From assembly GCA_024102815.1 (NCBI GenBank), contig JAGFJJ010000026.1, positions 41,009 through 105,008 on the forward strand: a stretch of 64,000 nucleotides of DNA. The letters run 5' to 3'. Of the stretch, positions 19,601-28,953 are shown in pieces; positions within the stretch are counted from its first letter, which is position 1, and each line of letters begins with the position of its first letter. The stretch is from Phycisphaerae bacterium (GTDB lineage Bacteria; Planctomycetota; Phycisphaerae; UBA1845). Position numbers and translations under genes: made by a program. The notes beneath the pieces were generated by a model. The model was not told where the DNA came from. It saw nothing but the letters and a program-made list of their open reading frames with translations, and searched no databases.

Positions 19601-20842
19601 TCACTTCGCCGACGATTCGAGATCGAACACCGTCTTGGTGACGCCGCTGCGGCCCGTACTCATAGCCTGTGCGAATGCTTCGCGGTAGTCCGTCAGTGGT
19701 AAAGGCTCCCCCACCAGGGGCACGAGTCGATCCTGCCATTCGGCCATCCATTGGAGCGCAAGATCGAAAGAATCGCGCGTACCCTCGAGCCGTGATTCAG
19801 GTCCATATGCGTAGGCTGCGCGAATTGACAGCTCCTTGAACCAGATACTCGTCCAGTCCACGCCGCGCGGAATGCCCGGCATGCCCACGAGCACGAGCGT
19901 CCCGCCCCCGCGCGTGAAGCGGACACCGTCGTCGATGGTCTCGGAGGTCCCCACGCAGTCGAAGACGACGGACGCACCGCCAAGAACGAGCGGCTTCCCG
20001 AATTCGGGCGGAAACACCTCCGCGTCGAGTGCCGTCGCCCAGGCGGCGTAGCGATTTGCGATGGAGCCTTTGCCGTCAATCGCCACATCTGCTCCGAGTC
20101 TGGCAGCATGCTCGCGCTGGTGTCCGTAGCGGGCGACCGCGGTGATCCGTGCCTTGCAGCCGCTTGCTCGAAGGGCCGCGATCGTCAGCAACCCGATCGA
20201 ACCGCAGCCGATGACGAGAACTGAATCGCTTGCCGAAATCGTGGTGCGCAGCGCCCCGTGAATGGCGCAAGCGAAGGGCTCCACCAGCACGGCCGCGCGA
20301 TCGGGAATTCCCCCCGGGACTCGGCGGAGCTGGGACCGGTGGGCGACAAACCCACCGCTAAAGCCTCCACCGGTATCGCGGCAGTAGCCGGTTTGAATAC
20401 CGGCGGAGATGGCACCGTAGGCAACATTGCGACAGAGCGCATCGTGGCCCGTTGCGCAAGACGTGCAAGGAGGATCGATTCCCCGCACGGAACAGCCCAG
20501 TGCCGGGCGCAGGACAACGCGATCACCTTGAGCAAATTCGCCGGCCCTGCCGCCGCAAGCGACAACAGTCCCGACAACTTCGTGACCCAGCACGAAAGGC
20601 ATCGAAGTTACCGGGGCGAAGTATGGTGATCCCTTGGCGGCGACCGTGGCGATGTCCGAACCGCAAATTCCGGCCAGGCGAGGCCGAACATGAACCCACT
20701 CCGCACCGGGGAGTTCGGGCGACGGAAATTCCGTCAGCTTCAAGGGTGACCACCGGCTCGTGCACAGGGTCGGTACGCGCCGTCCCAGCCCCTTGATCAG
20801 CAGGTAACGAGGAATACTGCGCTGGAAGAGTAGAGCCTTCAC
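19601..20842 (-). CDS. zinc-dependent medium-chain alcohol dehydrogenase
   Basis: The start GTG 20842 overlaps the upstream stop as GTGA, indicating coupled translation. The 413-residue product has catalytic-zinc residues in GICGSD and GHEVVGTVV, a structural-zinc loop with four cysteines (CSVRGIDPPCTSC...C) and a nucleotide-binding VLVIGCGSIGLL. It is MDR-family and longer than the usual 350, mainly in the N-terminus and the zinc loop. Within the lipid operon it could interconvert a long-chain aldehyde and alcohol or reduce a ketone intermediate; the substrate is inferred from context only. Confidence 0.9.
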   Translation of the reverse strand: MKALLFQRSIPRYLLIKGLGRRVPTLCTSRWSPLKLTEFPSPELPGAEWVHVRPRLAGICGSDIATVAAKGSPYFAPVTSMPFVLGHEVVGTVVACGGRAGEFAQGDRVVLRPALGCSVRGIDPPCTSCATGHDALCRNVAYGAISAGIQTGYCRDTGGGFSGGFVAHRSQLRRVPGGIPDRAAVLVEPFACAIHGALRTTISASDSVLVIGCGSIGLLTIAALRASGCKARITAVARYGHQREHAARLGADVAIDGKGSIANRYAAWATALDAEVFPPEFGKPLVLGGASVVFDCVGTSETIDDGVRFTRGGGTLVLVGMPGIPRGVDWTSIWFKELSIRAAYAYGPESRLEGTRDSFDLALQWMAEWQDRLVPLVGEPLPLTDYREAFAQAMSTGRSGVTKTVFDLESSAK

Positions 20843-21588
20843 GGCGAGGAGACTCCCGGGCCGACAGCATCGCGGGTCCACATCAGCCGGGGCCAGCCGC
20901 GATCGCGCGCGATGCGGCGTAGTCGGGCATCCGGATTCACCGCGTTGGGCCTGCCGACGATTTCCAGCATGGCCAGATCGGCAATGCTGTCCCCGTACGC
21001 GAACGACTGCGACAAGTCCCAGGATCGTTTGCCGGCGATGTCCCGGATGCGGCGGGCCTTCTCATCGTGGCTGATGGGCGTACCAGCCAGTCGCCCCGTG
21101 AAGCGACCATCGCGACATTCCAGCGACGCGCAAACGGTCTCGACGCCACCTATCCAGTCCGCCAGGGGACGGATGACGAAATCCAGGGAGCCGGTTACAA
21201 GAACGATGGAGCGCCCCTGCTGTTGATGCTCACGAAGGCAGCGCAGCCCGTCGGCGTGGATTCGAGGGCGAATGACCTCGCGAAAGCAATCGGCGCTCTG
21301 GTCGACAAGTTCGGACTGCGGGAGGCCGCGATAGTTGCGGTAAAAAACGCGGTTCAGTCGTGTTCGGTCAATTCGGTCGATTGCCAGATATCCCAGGCAT
21401 TTCAGAAGAAACCAGGCGTGCCAGAACGAGCGAATTACCGGAGGCAGGCGGCGACGGCGGAAGTAGAGATAGTGGTGAGCGATGGTTGTGTCGGCCAGTG
21501 TCCCGTCGACATCGAAGAACGCCGCGACGCCTGTCGAATTCGCCACGCTCGGCGCCGCATCGCCTTGTGTCAACGTATCGGCACTCAT
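20839..21588 (-). CDS. HAD-superfamily IB phosphatase (SerB-like)
   Basis: Both ends overlap neighbours by 4 bases (ATGA with the megaenzyme stop, GTGA with the dehydrogenase start). The 249-residue product has motif I FFDVDGTLADT, motif II LVTGSLDF, the motif III lysine in HDEKARRI and motif IV YGDSIADLAML. It belongs to the HAD-IB group that includes phosphoserine phosphatase and the CicA/PlsC-linked lipid phosphatases. In this operon a lipid phosphate such as phosphatidate or lysophosphatidate is the likeliest substrate, by context. Confidence 0.88.
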   Translation of the reverse strand: MSADTLTQGDAAPSVANSTGVAAFFDVDGTLADTTIAHHYLYFRRRRLPPVIRSFWHAWFLLKCLGYLAIDRIDRTRLNRVFYRNYRGLPQSELVDQSADCFREVIRPRIHADGLRCLREHQQQGRSIVLVTGSLDFVIRPLADWIGGVETVCASLECRDGRFTGRLAGTPISHDEKARRIRDIAGKRSWDLSQSFAYGDSIADLAMLEIVGRPNAVNPDARLRRIARDRGWPRLMWTRDAVGPGVSSP

Positions 21589-24500
21589 CCCGCGACGGTC
21601 CCTGCGCGAAGCCTATGGACCTCGCCTTCGACGCGCTCGGTCAACTCGTGGAATGCGGCGTAATGGTCGTCATCGGGACCGGGCTTGAGCGGCGGGACGG
21701 GCTCGCCGAAGGCCACAGTAATGACGCCCGGCCGTATGAAGCGCTGCCCCTTGCGGAAAAGCTGATACGAACGGTCGATGTGGACCGGAACAATGGGTAC
21801 CTGACGCTCGATCGCGAGAACCGCGGCTCCGATCTTGAACGGCTGGATTTGCCCGGTAAGGGTGCGCGTTCCTTCGGGGAAGATGAGCAAGCCCTCTCCC
21901 TGACGGAGGGCATTGCTGCACCGCCGCAGGCCTCGGAATCCATCGGCCTGACGATCCACGGCGATGGTGTCCAGCACCTTGCCGAACAGGAATCGCTTCA
22001 GGGCGGAGTTGAAGAAATAGTCTTCCGCACCCGCGACCCAGACACGGCGTCGCCCACCCACGGCAATGAGCACGGCGGGTGAATCGAGGTGCGAACCGTG
22101 GTTGGGCGTGAGGATGAATGCGCCTTCCGCAGGGATATTCTCGCGTCCGACGGCGCGAACGCGAACGTAGCTGTTGAGGAACAGGCTCATTCCCCCGCGC
22201 ACCGCCCAGCGCAGGGGCATCAGCGCCGCTGGCATTTTTCCGTTCTTCTCCGCCGTTTCGGGCTCGGCCAAGCGGCGCTGCCACGACGTACGCTCTGCGC
22301 CGGTTTGTGTCTTCGGCAGGCGCCGGCCGACAATGCGGAGCAGATCTCCGACCCGGGCAACCTTGGCAGCCTGCTCGTCGCCGATACGCATGTCGAAGCA
22401 GGCTTCAATCTGCCCCAGGACATCAATCTTGCCGATGCTGTCGATGCCAAGGTCGAGCAGCAGATGCTGGCGCGGATGGAGGTCTTGCGCCGCCCTCCGT
22501 GATTGCGAGGAGAGTATCGAGAAGACGGACGCAACACCGTCGGGATTCTCGCTCAGAAGGGCTTCTGCGTCCTCCTGATCCTCATGCGTGACGTCCATCG
22601 ACACGGGCGTGGTTGCGACACCACTGTCTTCCAGATCGACGGTCTGACGTATGAGACTCCGCTTGGCCTTGAGCGTCGTGGTGCGGGGCAGATCGCGCTC
22701 CCAGAAATGCAGCACGGCGATGCGCTGGTGTTCCGGGAGCGTATCGGAAAGCGACTCGATGGACATGCGGATCGTCCGTTCGAGAGACGAACGATCGAGT
22801 TCCGGCGCGGCGTCGCGATCGGGCACGATCACGGCGTGGACCACGTCTCCCAAGCCGTCCCGCGCCGGCATGCCGAAGACGCAAAGCTCCTTGACGAACG
22901 GCACCTCGCGGTAACGCGCCTCGACCTCGTCGGGATACACGTTCTTCCCGGCGGCGGTAATGATAAGGTCCTTGGACCGGCCCGTCAGGAACAGGAAGCC
23001 GTTGTCGTCCAGCCTTCCCAGATCGCCCGTGCGGAGCCAGCCGTCGACCAGAATCTCGCTTGTTGCTTCTTCGTTTTTCAGGTAGCCGCGCATCACGCTC
23101 GGACCGCGGACCCACACTTCGCCGATGCCCTCCAGATTGGCGTGGCGGATTTCAACGTCGACGTTGGGCAGGGCCGGCCCAACGGAGCCCCGGCGGGCGC
23201 TGCCCGGGGGGCAGACGGTGACGACCGGGGCCGTCTCTGTCAGGCCGTAGCCTTCGTAAACGGGCAGTCCGATCCGCCAGAACCAGTCGAAGAGCTCAGG
23301 ATCGAGCCTCGATCCGCCGCTGACAAACATGCGCAGATGCCCGCCGAACGCGCGGTGAACAGAGCGGAAGAGGGCGCGCCCCGCCCGGCCTCCCGTCACC
23401 TTCGAAACCGCGCTCAACACGCGAAACATCCCCCGCTTCAATGAACCCGATTGCGAGAGCTGGCTCATCACCGCATCGTGGAACATGCGCAATAGGCGCG
23501 GAACCACCAGCATCAGGGTGGTTCCCGAGGCCTGCATGGCCGCGCGGATTTCAGGACCTTTGAGATGCTCGACGTACGTGATCGTGGCGCCGGACGCAAT
23601 CGGTACAAGGAAGCCTCCGGTGAATTCGAAGGCGTGGTACAGCGGCAGCACGGATAGCAACTCATCCGTCGGATAGGCCGGGTGAACCTGAACCAGTGCG
23701 GCCGCATTACTGAGCAGGTTGCGATGGCTAAGCTGCACGGCCTTCGGGGCCACCGTTGTTCCCGAGGTAAACAGGATCGAAGCAACGTCATCCGCCGCAG
23801 CCGGCTCCGGAGGTGGAACCGGATCGCGCGATGCCGCGGGCGGTGGAACAAACGGCGCTGTCAGGACAACGAGCAACGCATCGTCGTCGTGCCGTCGACG
23901 CTCGAGCCCATCCCGTGTCGTGCGTCCCGCAAGCATCAACTTTGCTTCAGCAAAACGTGCCGCCGACCAGGCATCTTCGGGTGAGAGCTGCGGATCGAGC
24001 GGAACAGCGGTCATGCCGGCCCGCATGATTGCGAAGTAGGCCAGTCCCCATTCCGGCCCGTTTTCCGCGCAAATCGCCACACGATCACCAGCCGCAAGTC
24101 CGCGCTCCTGCAATCGGCGGGCGATCGTGCCCGTCGCGCGTACGGCCTCCTCGTAGGTGTAGCGAATCCAGCGGTTGTCCCGACGAATCTGAAATACGGG
24201 CTTGTCCGGAAAGCGCCTGGCGACGCGACCAAGTACGTCAAAGATGTTCTCGGCGCGCAGCGTTTCGGGGCCCGCAACGGTGTCGCCGTGCTCCATCATC
24301 GACACGGCGCGCAGCCGCGCCGACGGTTCCCCCCCTGTTCCCAGCACGTAGGAACGCAGCCCAGGCACATGGCGGTTGACGAGGTAATCAAGCCAGTCGA
24401 TGCGGCCCACATCAAAACGGAACTGCTCCCGATCTTCTGGATGCAGCGAGTCCGCAACATGTTGAAGGTTATCATCCGCGAAACGCACATCGAGATGCGT

Positions 24501-25841
24501 GTACGGCGCGTAGATCTTGGAGAAATACGCCAATTGCTCGAGCTGACGAACAACACCCGCCAGACGTCGCACCGTGGCCCGCGCCGCGCCGACGCGCTCC
24601 AGAAGGCTGCGGAGCTGCTGAACTCTGCGGCGGCGCTGCTCGAGCTTTCTCTGAAACCACTCGGCGTCCACCAGGCGCAGTGGCCGAATGGATATCGGCC
24701 GGCCCCGGTCGTCATTCATCGGGCGAAGCATGAACGCCCGGCTCAGACCCACGGCGAGAACTGAAAGCAGCATGGGGTTTCGACCGCTGGAGGCACAATG
24801 ATAAACAGCCGCGCGATCTTCTCGTTGTGCGCCAAGCGGCATGGTCGCCACCATGGCATTCGCCACGAGATCGACGGGGATCAGGTCGAGAGGCAGCTCC
24901 GGCCGGGCGGGGAATTCCTTCAGCTTTCGCTTGCCAAAGGCGGCGATCATGGGATCCGCCATGCGCAATCCGTCGATCCAGCCGGGCAGCGGCTCTTCGT
25001 AGCTGCTCTCGATAATGGCGGGACGGAATACCGCCAGCGGCACCCGGCCACGATCACGCACGAGTAGCTGTTCGCCGATCCACTTGGTGAAGGTGTACGT
25101 ATCGCTCCAGCCGAGCTCCCGGGACCGGGACATGCCGGCGTCGATGAGCCGGCGCCGGCAGTCCTCCGTAGCGGGGTCATATTGTTCGCAAATCTCGCGG
25201 GCTTGCGTGCGGAGTGACTCGATCAACGCGTCGAGATCGTAGTCTCCGCTGTCCGGACGCCGGGGCAGTTTCTCCCGGGCGATCTCCGGGGCGCTGAAGT
25301 CCTCCACGATCGCTCCCCGGCGCATGCCGCAGACATAGCACGTCGAAACGTGGAGAAACGGAACATCCCCACATTGCTTGGCGAACTGAAGCAGACGAGA
25401 AGGACCCAGCGAGTTCAATTCAACCGCCAGGTCGAGCCGTTCATCGAAGGTCACCGTTGCGGCGCTGTTGACCACGGCCGTGATACGATGCGTCAGATCT
25501 TCATAGTCCTTCGTATCGAGCCCGAAGCAGTCACGAGAGAGGTCTCCGGGAACGACATGAATCTTCTGCCGGCACCGCTCCGCGAATCGCTCACCGAGTG
25601 CTGCACGAAGACGATCAAATGCATGCGAAGCCAGAACTTCGCGCTGAAGCCGGCGTTCGGGTGGCGCGCCGCCCGAGCGTGGACGGATCATCAGGTAGAG
25701 ACCTCCGACATCTTCGAGGGCGCGCAGCAGCTTCTCGATGAAGGCCTTGGCCAGGAATCCGGTTGAACCGGTAATCAGAAGATGTTGTCCGGCGAAACGA
25801 TCTCTCAACCGTTCCGGGCCGGCCTGTGCATCCAGCGACAT
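21585..25841 (-). CDS. multidomain acyl reductase / acyl-AMP ligase / ACP / acyltransferase (ElbD-like)
   Basis: A single 1418-residue chain joins four lipid enzymes. Residues 1-500 are a fatty acyl-CoA reductase-type SDR: TGSTGFLAK at 24-32 and the catalytic Y249-x-x-x-K253. Residues about 525-1060 are an AMP-forming acyl ligase: FTSGTTVAPK near 690, YEGYGLTETAP, GDLGRLDDNGFLFLTGRSKD near 945. Residues about 1095-1180 are an acyl carrier domain with LGIDSIGK, Ser1135 being the phosphopantetheine site. Residues about 1215-1410 are a PlsC-type acyltransferase with H1248-x4-D1253 and FPEGTRT. The chain could activate, carry and reduce an acyl group and pass it to a glycerolipid. The order resembles what I recall of myxobacterial ether-lipid enzyme ElbD. 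Confidence 0.88.
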   Translation of the reverse strand: MSLDAQAGPERLRDRFAGQHLLITGSTGFLAKAFIEKLLRALEDVGGLYLMIRPRSGGAPPERRLQREVLASHAFDRLRAALGERFAERCRQKIHVVPGDLSRDCFGLDTKDYEDLTHRITAVVNSAATVTFDERLDLAVELNSLGPSRLLQFAKQCGDVPFLHVSTCYVCGMRRGAIVEDFSAPEIAREKLPRRPDSGDYDLDALIESLRTQAREICEQYDPATEDCRRRLIDAGMSRSRELGWSDTYTFTKWIGEQLLVRDRGRVPLAVFRPAIIESSYEEPLPGWIDGLRMADPMIAAFGKRKLKEFPARPELPLDLIPVDLVANAMVATMPLGAQREDRAAVYHCASSGRNPMLLSVLAVGLSRAFMLRPMNDDRGRPISIRPLRLVDAEWFQRKLEQRRRRVQQLRSLLERVGAARATVRRLAGVVRQLEQLAYFSKIYAPYTHLDVRFADDNLQHVADSLHPEDREQFRFDVGRIDWLDYLVNRHVPGLRSYVLGTGGEPSARLRAVSMMEHGDTVAGPETLRAENIFDVLGRVARRFPDKPVFQIRRDNRWIRYTYEEAVRATGTIARRLQERGLAAGDRVAICAENGPEWGLAYFAIMRAGMTAVPLDPQLSPEDAWSAARFAEAKLMLAGRTTRDGLERRRHDDDALLVVLTAPFVPPPAASRDPVPPPEPAAADDVASILFTSGTTVAPKAVQLSHRNLLSNAAALVQVHPAYPTDELLSVLPLYHAFEFTGGFLVPIASGATITYVEHLKGPEIRAAMQASGTTLMLVVPRLLRMFHDAVMSQLSQSGSLKRGMFRVLSAVSKVTGGRAGRALFRSVHRAFGGHLRMFVSGGSRLDPELFDWFWRIGLPVYEGYGLTETAPVVTVCPPGSARRGSVGPALPNVDVEIRHANLEGIGEVWVRGPSVMRGYLKNEEATSEILVDGWLRTGDLGRLDDNGFLFLTGRSKDLIITAAGKNVYPDEVEARYREVPFVKELCVFGMPARDGLGDVVHAVIVPDRDAAPELDRSSLERTIRMSIESLSDTLPEHQRIAVLHFWERDLPRTTTLKAKRSLIRQTVDLEDSGVATTPVSMDVTHEDQEDAEALLSENPDGVASVFSILSSQSRRAAQDLHPRQHLLLDLGIDSIGKIDVLGQIEACFDMRIGDEQAAKVARVGDLLRIVGRRLPKTQTGAERTSWQRRLAEPETAEKNGKMPAALMPLRWAVRGGMSLFLNSYVRVRAVGRENIPAEGAFILTPNHGSHLDSPAVLIAVGGRRRVWVAGAEDYFFNSALKRFLFGKVLDTIAVDRQADGFRGLRRCSNALRQGEGLLIFPEGTRTLTGQIQPFKIGAAVLAIERQVPIVPVHIDRSYQLFRKGQRFIRPGVITVAFGEPVPPLKPGPDDDHYAAFHELTERVEGEVHRLRAGTVAG

Positions 25842-25842
25842 G

Positions 25843-26610
25843 TCAACTCTCGGCCGCCGGGACCGCCTCCGGCGACGAAACGTGATCCAAGGCGGGCGCG
25901 TGCAATTCCGGCGGCAATCTGCTCTCGATGGCCGACAGCACGCGCCGGTGCAATTCTCCGGGAGCCGTCCTGCTCACTTCATCAGCGACGATGGGCTCAG
26001 CCAGGCACACACGCACCGGACCGGATTTCACGCGCCATTGCCCCCGTCGATGCACCGCCAGACTGCCCTCGATCGCGAAGGGAACCACGTCCATCCCCGC
26101 ACGCTGACATATCTTCATCGTACCCATGCGGAATGGCAACAGGCGCCCGTCCGGGCTGCGTGTGCCCTCCGGAAACACCACGAACGAAATCGGGTGACGC
26201 TTGAGTCCGGCGATCATCACGTCGAGACGCCGGTGAGCGGCACGCGCGCTTCGCCGATTGATCGGGATGTAGCCGTAACGGCCGAGCACCCATCCGAAAA
26301 TCGGGATCCGAAAGAGGGAGTCCTTGGCCATGAAACGCACGTGCCCGCGCGTTACGGCGATCATCACCGGAATATCCATCGCGCTTTGATGATTGCCCAC
26401 ATAGAACCGCGGCCGGGCGACGTCCAGATACTCCTGACCCTCGACGCGCAAGCGGACGCCGGCCGAAATGAGCATGATTCTCGCCCAGAGGTTGGAACCG
26501 ACGGCCATGATCCGGCGCGACGGGTAAATCAGCCCAAGCAAGAAAACAATGCTGCCCAACACGATGACGGAAAGGAACAGGACAAAAATTGCGAATACGT
26601 TTCGAATCAT
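25843..26610 (-). CDS. plsC: 1-acyl-sn-glycerol-3-phosphate acyltransferase
   Basis: ATG 26610 (MIRNVFAIFV) gives a 255-residue enzyme with an N-terminal membrane helix. The longer open frame to 27078 overlaps nrnA and has an unnatural Arg/Ser-rich composition, so I reject it. Motifs are NHQSAMD (H-x4-D catalytic block I), the GYIPINRR block, FPEGTRSPDG (block III) and VVPFAIEGS (block IV). It acylates lysophosphatidate at sn-2. Its stop is one base before the megaenzyme start, so the two are translated together; the cell therefore has a stand-alone PlsC beside the fused copy. Confidence 0.92.
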   Translation of the reverse strand: MIRNVFAIFVLFLSVIVLGSIVFLLGLIYPSRRIMAVGSNLWARIMLISAGVRLRVEGQEYLDVARPRFYVGNHQSAMDIPVMIAVTRGHVRFMAKDSLFRIPIFGWVLGRYGYIPINRRSARAAHRRLDVMIAGLKRHPISFVVFPEGTRSPDGRLLPFRMGTMKICQRAGMDVVPFAIEGSLAVHRRGQWRVKSGPVRVCLAEPIVADEVSRTAPGELHRRVLSAIESRLPPELHAPALDHVSSPEAVPAAES

Positions 26611-26668
26611 GATGCAATAACGGAGAATCGATCGGAGTTCGGTGCATCCGCAAGCAAACCGAACCTTC

Positions 26669-27730
26669 TCAATCGCATTGCGCCAAGACCTCTTCAATTG
26701 CAGACAGAAGCGCCGCTCGCGCGGAGGCGATTGTACCTGCGAAACGGGCCCCCGCAGCCCGGCGATGCCCGCCGCCGTCGAAACGGGCGGCAATGGCCGC
26801 GACATCGATATCCGGGTCATCCGCCGAAGCCGGCGGCTTGCTTCGGAGGCTCGCCCGCACCCGACCCTTCTCGTGTTCGACCAGCAGAACCGAGCACACG
26901 ACCGATCCGATGCGAAGCGGCGTATTGATGATGTCCTCTGTATCCGCGGGGGCCGCCCCCAACCCGTGCATGACCGCTTCCGGAACAGCCATGATCGCCA
27001 CCTGTGACGCCGCGACGAGCTCCAGGGAATCGATCGCCGCGCCCAGGAGCCGGATTCGCGCGCGTGAATCCCGTTCATACAGCCAACGGAACAATTCGTT
27101 CACCACCACGCCGTGATCCACCAGTCCCGCGGCGGCGTGAAGTGCACGCGCGTCCGTGTTCGCGTGGCGAAACCAACCCGTATCGGTGGCGATGCCGACA
27201 AAAAGCGCCTCGGCAATTGGACGTGACAGCTCCCGGCCCGACGATCTGGCCCATTCGTAAAGCATCAGGCAAGTTGCTGCCGCAGTGACATCGACGCAGG
27301 CAAATTGAACCAAATCGTCCCGCGTGGCGTGATGATCGATGGCCACGGTCGGCAGCTTGCACCCGACAATCCAGTCCGCGACTGGCTGAATCTGGGCGAT
27401 GGCACAGGTATCCAATAGAACCACGCCGTCGCAGGCGCCTTCGCAAATCGTGGCAATGCTGTGCTCGACGTCGACCCCGCCCGTTACGCCCGACGGCAAC
27501 ACCTTGAAGCGGGGATACTTATCAAAAAAGGCAAATCGGTCCGGCAACGGCTCGTAGAGCAGCGGGACCGGATCGACGCCCTGATCCGCCAGCAAGAGGT
27601 CCATCGCTGCGATCGAACCCAGCGCATCGCTGTCGGGCCGCGTGTGACTCACCAGCAGCGGGCGCCGCATGTCCGCCAGATGCCGATCGAGTTGGGTCCA
27701 GTCGCAGTTTGGCACGTATCGCGCATCCAT
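26669..27730 (-). CDS. nrnA: DHH-family phosphoesterase, NrnA-like oligoribonuclease / pAp phosphatase
   Basis: The 353-residue product has the DHH domain (SHTRPDSDALGS, LLDTCAIAQ, IDHHAT) and the C-terminal DHHA1 RNA-binding motif GGGHRRAAG. NrnA degrades nano-RNAs and pAp. The gene follows ribF by 12 bases; nrnA next to ribF and translation genes is a common bacterial arrangement, which supports the call. It precedes plsC by 58 bases in the same direction. Confidence 0.92.
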   Translation of the reverse strand: MDARYVPNCDWTQLDRHLADMRRPLLVSHTRPDSDALGSIAAMDLLLADQGVDPVPLLYEPLPDRFAFFDKYPRFKVLPSGVTGGVDVEHSIATICEGACDGVVLLDTCAIAQIQPVADWIVGCKLPTVAIDHHATRDDLVQFACVDVTAAATCLMLYEWARSSGRELSRPIAEALFVGIATDTGWFRHANTDARALHAAAGLVDHGVVVNELFRWLYERDSRARIRLLGAAIDSLELVAASQVAIMAVPEAVMHGLGAAPADTEDIINTPLRIGSVVCSVLLVEHEKGRVRASLRSKPPASADDPDIDVAAIAARFDGGGHRRAAGARFAGTIASARAALLSAIEEVLAQCD

Positions 27731-27742
27731 GGTCCATCATCA

Positions 27743-28705
27743 TCAGACGGCGACCGACGAATCGCCTTCGAGCTCCACGAGCTCGCGCACCTGCCGAACG
27801 TCCTCTTCCAATTGACGCTTGAGGGCATCCGGGGATTCAAACCGCCGATTGTCGCGCAAAGCTCGGGCAAAGGCCAATCGCAGCGTCCGGCCGTAAAGAT
27901 CGCCTTCAAAGTCGAGCAAGTGCGCTTCGATGCGCCGATCCGCCATCGCAAACGTCTGACTCTGTCCGATGCTCACTGCCGCGAGGTACGATCGCTCCCC
28001 GACCGTCGCAATCCCAGCGTAGACGCCGTCGCGCGGAATGAGTTGCTCCACGTCGCCCAGATTCGCCGTGGGGAACCCAAGCGACCGGCCGCGGCGGTCC
28101 CCATCGACCACGCGACCCAGCAGAGCATACGGGCGCCCCAGGCACATGGCCGCGCGCCGGACATCTCCCTCCGCGAGGAACTTCCGAACGAGCGAACTGG
28201 AGACAGTCAGTGTCTCTCCGCCCTCAAATTCCAGTGTCACCGGCGGAACGATGTGGACATGGCAGTCGAATTTCCCGGCAAGCGTTCTCAGCAATTCCGG
28301 ATTGCCGCGCCGCCTTCGACCGAAACCGAACGTCGGGCCCTCGACAATATGGGTAGGCGTAAATCGCCGATGAATAATGTCTTCGACGAAATCCTCGGGC
28401 TCAAGGCCCAGCAATGCGGCATCCGTCTGAGCGATGACCACGACCTCCGCGCCGCCATGATGCAACAGGCGGAGCTTCTCGTCCGAAGGCGTGAGCCGCG
28501 GCGGCGTGCGATCGGGCGCCAGAACGGCCATCGGATGCGGATCGAACGTCAGGACTGTTACCGGACCGCCGGTCTGGGCGGCGAACAGGCCCGCCTGGGC
28601 GAGCAACTGCTGGTGTCCGCGATGCACACCATCGAAGTTGCCGATGGTCAAGACGGCACCTTTGATCGGCTCGGTAAGCGAAGCTAGACCGTCGAAGACT
28701 CTCAA
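27743..28705 (-). CDS. ribF: bifunctional riboflavin kinase / FMN adenylyltransferase
   Basis: The 320-residue product has the adenylyltransferase head (LTIGNFDGVHRGHQQLL, TFDPHPMAVL, FGFGRRRRGN, VSSSLVRKFLAEGD) and the riboflavin kinase tail (GRVVDGDRRGRSLGFPTANL, PRDGVYAG, IEAHLLDFEGDLYG). It makes FMN and FAD. The length equals that of typical RibF proteins. It is the first gene of the minus-strand run that goes on to nrnA and the lipid genes, and it lies behind an AT-rich palindrome at 28752-28766. Confidence 0.95.
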   Translation of the reverse strand: MRVFDGLASLTEPIKGAVLTIGNFDGVHRGHQQLLAQAGLFAAQTGGPVTVLTFDPHPMAVLAPDRTPPRLTPSDEKLRLLHHGGAEVVVIAQTDAALLGLEPEDFVEDIIHRRFTPTHIVEGPTFGFGRRRRGNPELLRTLAGKFDCHVHIVPPVTLEFEGGETLTVSSSLVRKFLAEGDVRRAAMCLGRPYALLGRVVDGDRRGRSLGFPTANLGDVEQLIPRDGVYAGIATVGERSYLAAVSIGQSQTFAMADRRIEAHLLDFEGDLYGRTLRLAFARALRDNRRFESPDALKRQLEEDVRQVRELVELEGDSSVAV

Positions 28706-28751
28706 GATGCTACTCGGCGACTCCCGTAATCCAGGACTTTAAATACGCGTC

Positions 28752-28766
28752 CATATAGAATATATG
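28752..28766. promoter_or_regulatory. AT-rich palindrome between ribF and the glycosyltransferase gene
   Basis: CATATA-GAA-TATATG is a perfect 6-bp inverted repeat in an otherwise GC-rich genome, between divergent genes. It could be an operator or part of a promoter for the ribF operon. No clear -35/-10 pair could be assigned. Confidence 0.35.
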
Positions 28767-28953
28767 CAGATAGCGTTTGCACGAATCGTACAGCGCCTGT
28801 CACAGAATACGAGCGGGGCTCCGGAGGCACAAACGGCCCGAATGGCTGCCCATGACCGGACTATCTCCCGAATCGACCTTCTCAACCCCCTGAGGTTGGG
28901 AATCGCCACGAGGCCTTTTGACAAGATCACCCGCGACGGATGAAGTAGCGATC

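Noticed and set aside
26611..27078. N-terminal extension of plsC
   Set aside because: It overlaps nrnA out of frame and is Arg/Ser-rich; ATG 26610 gives a normal membrane start.
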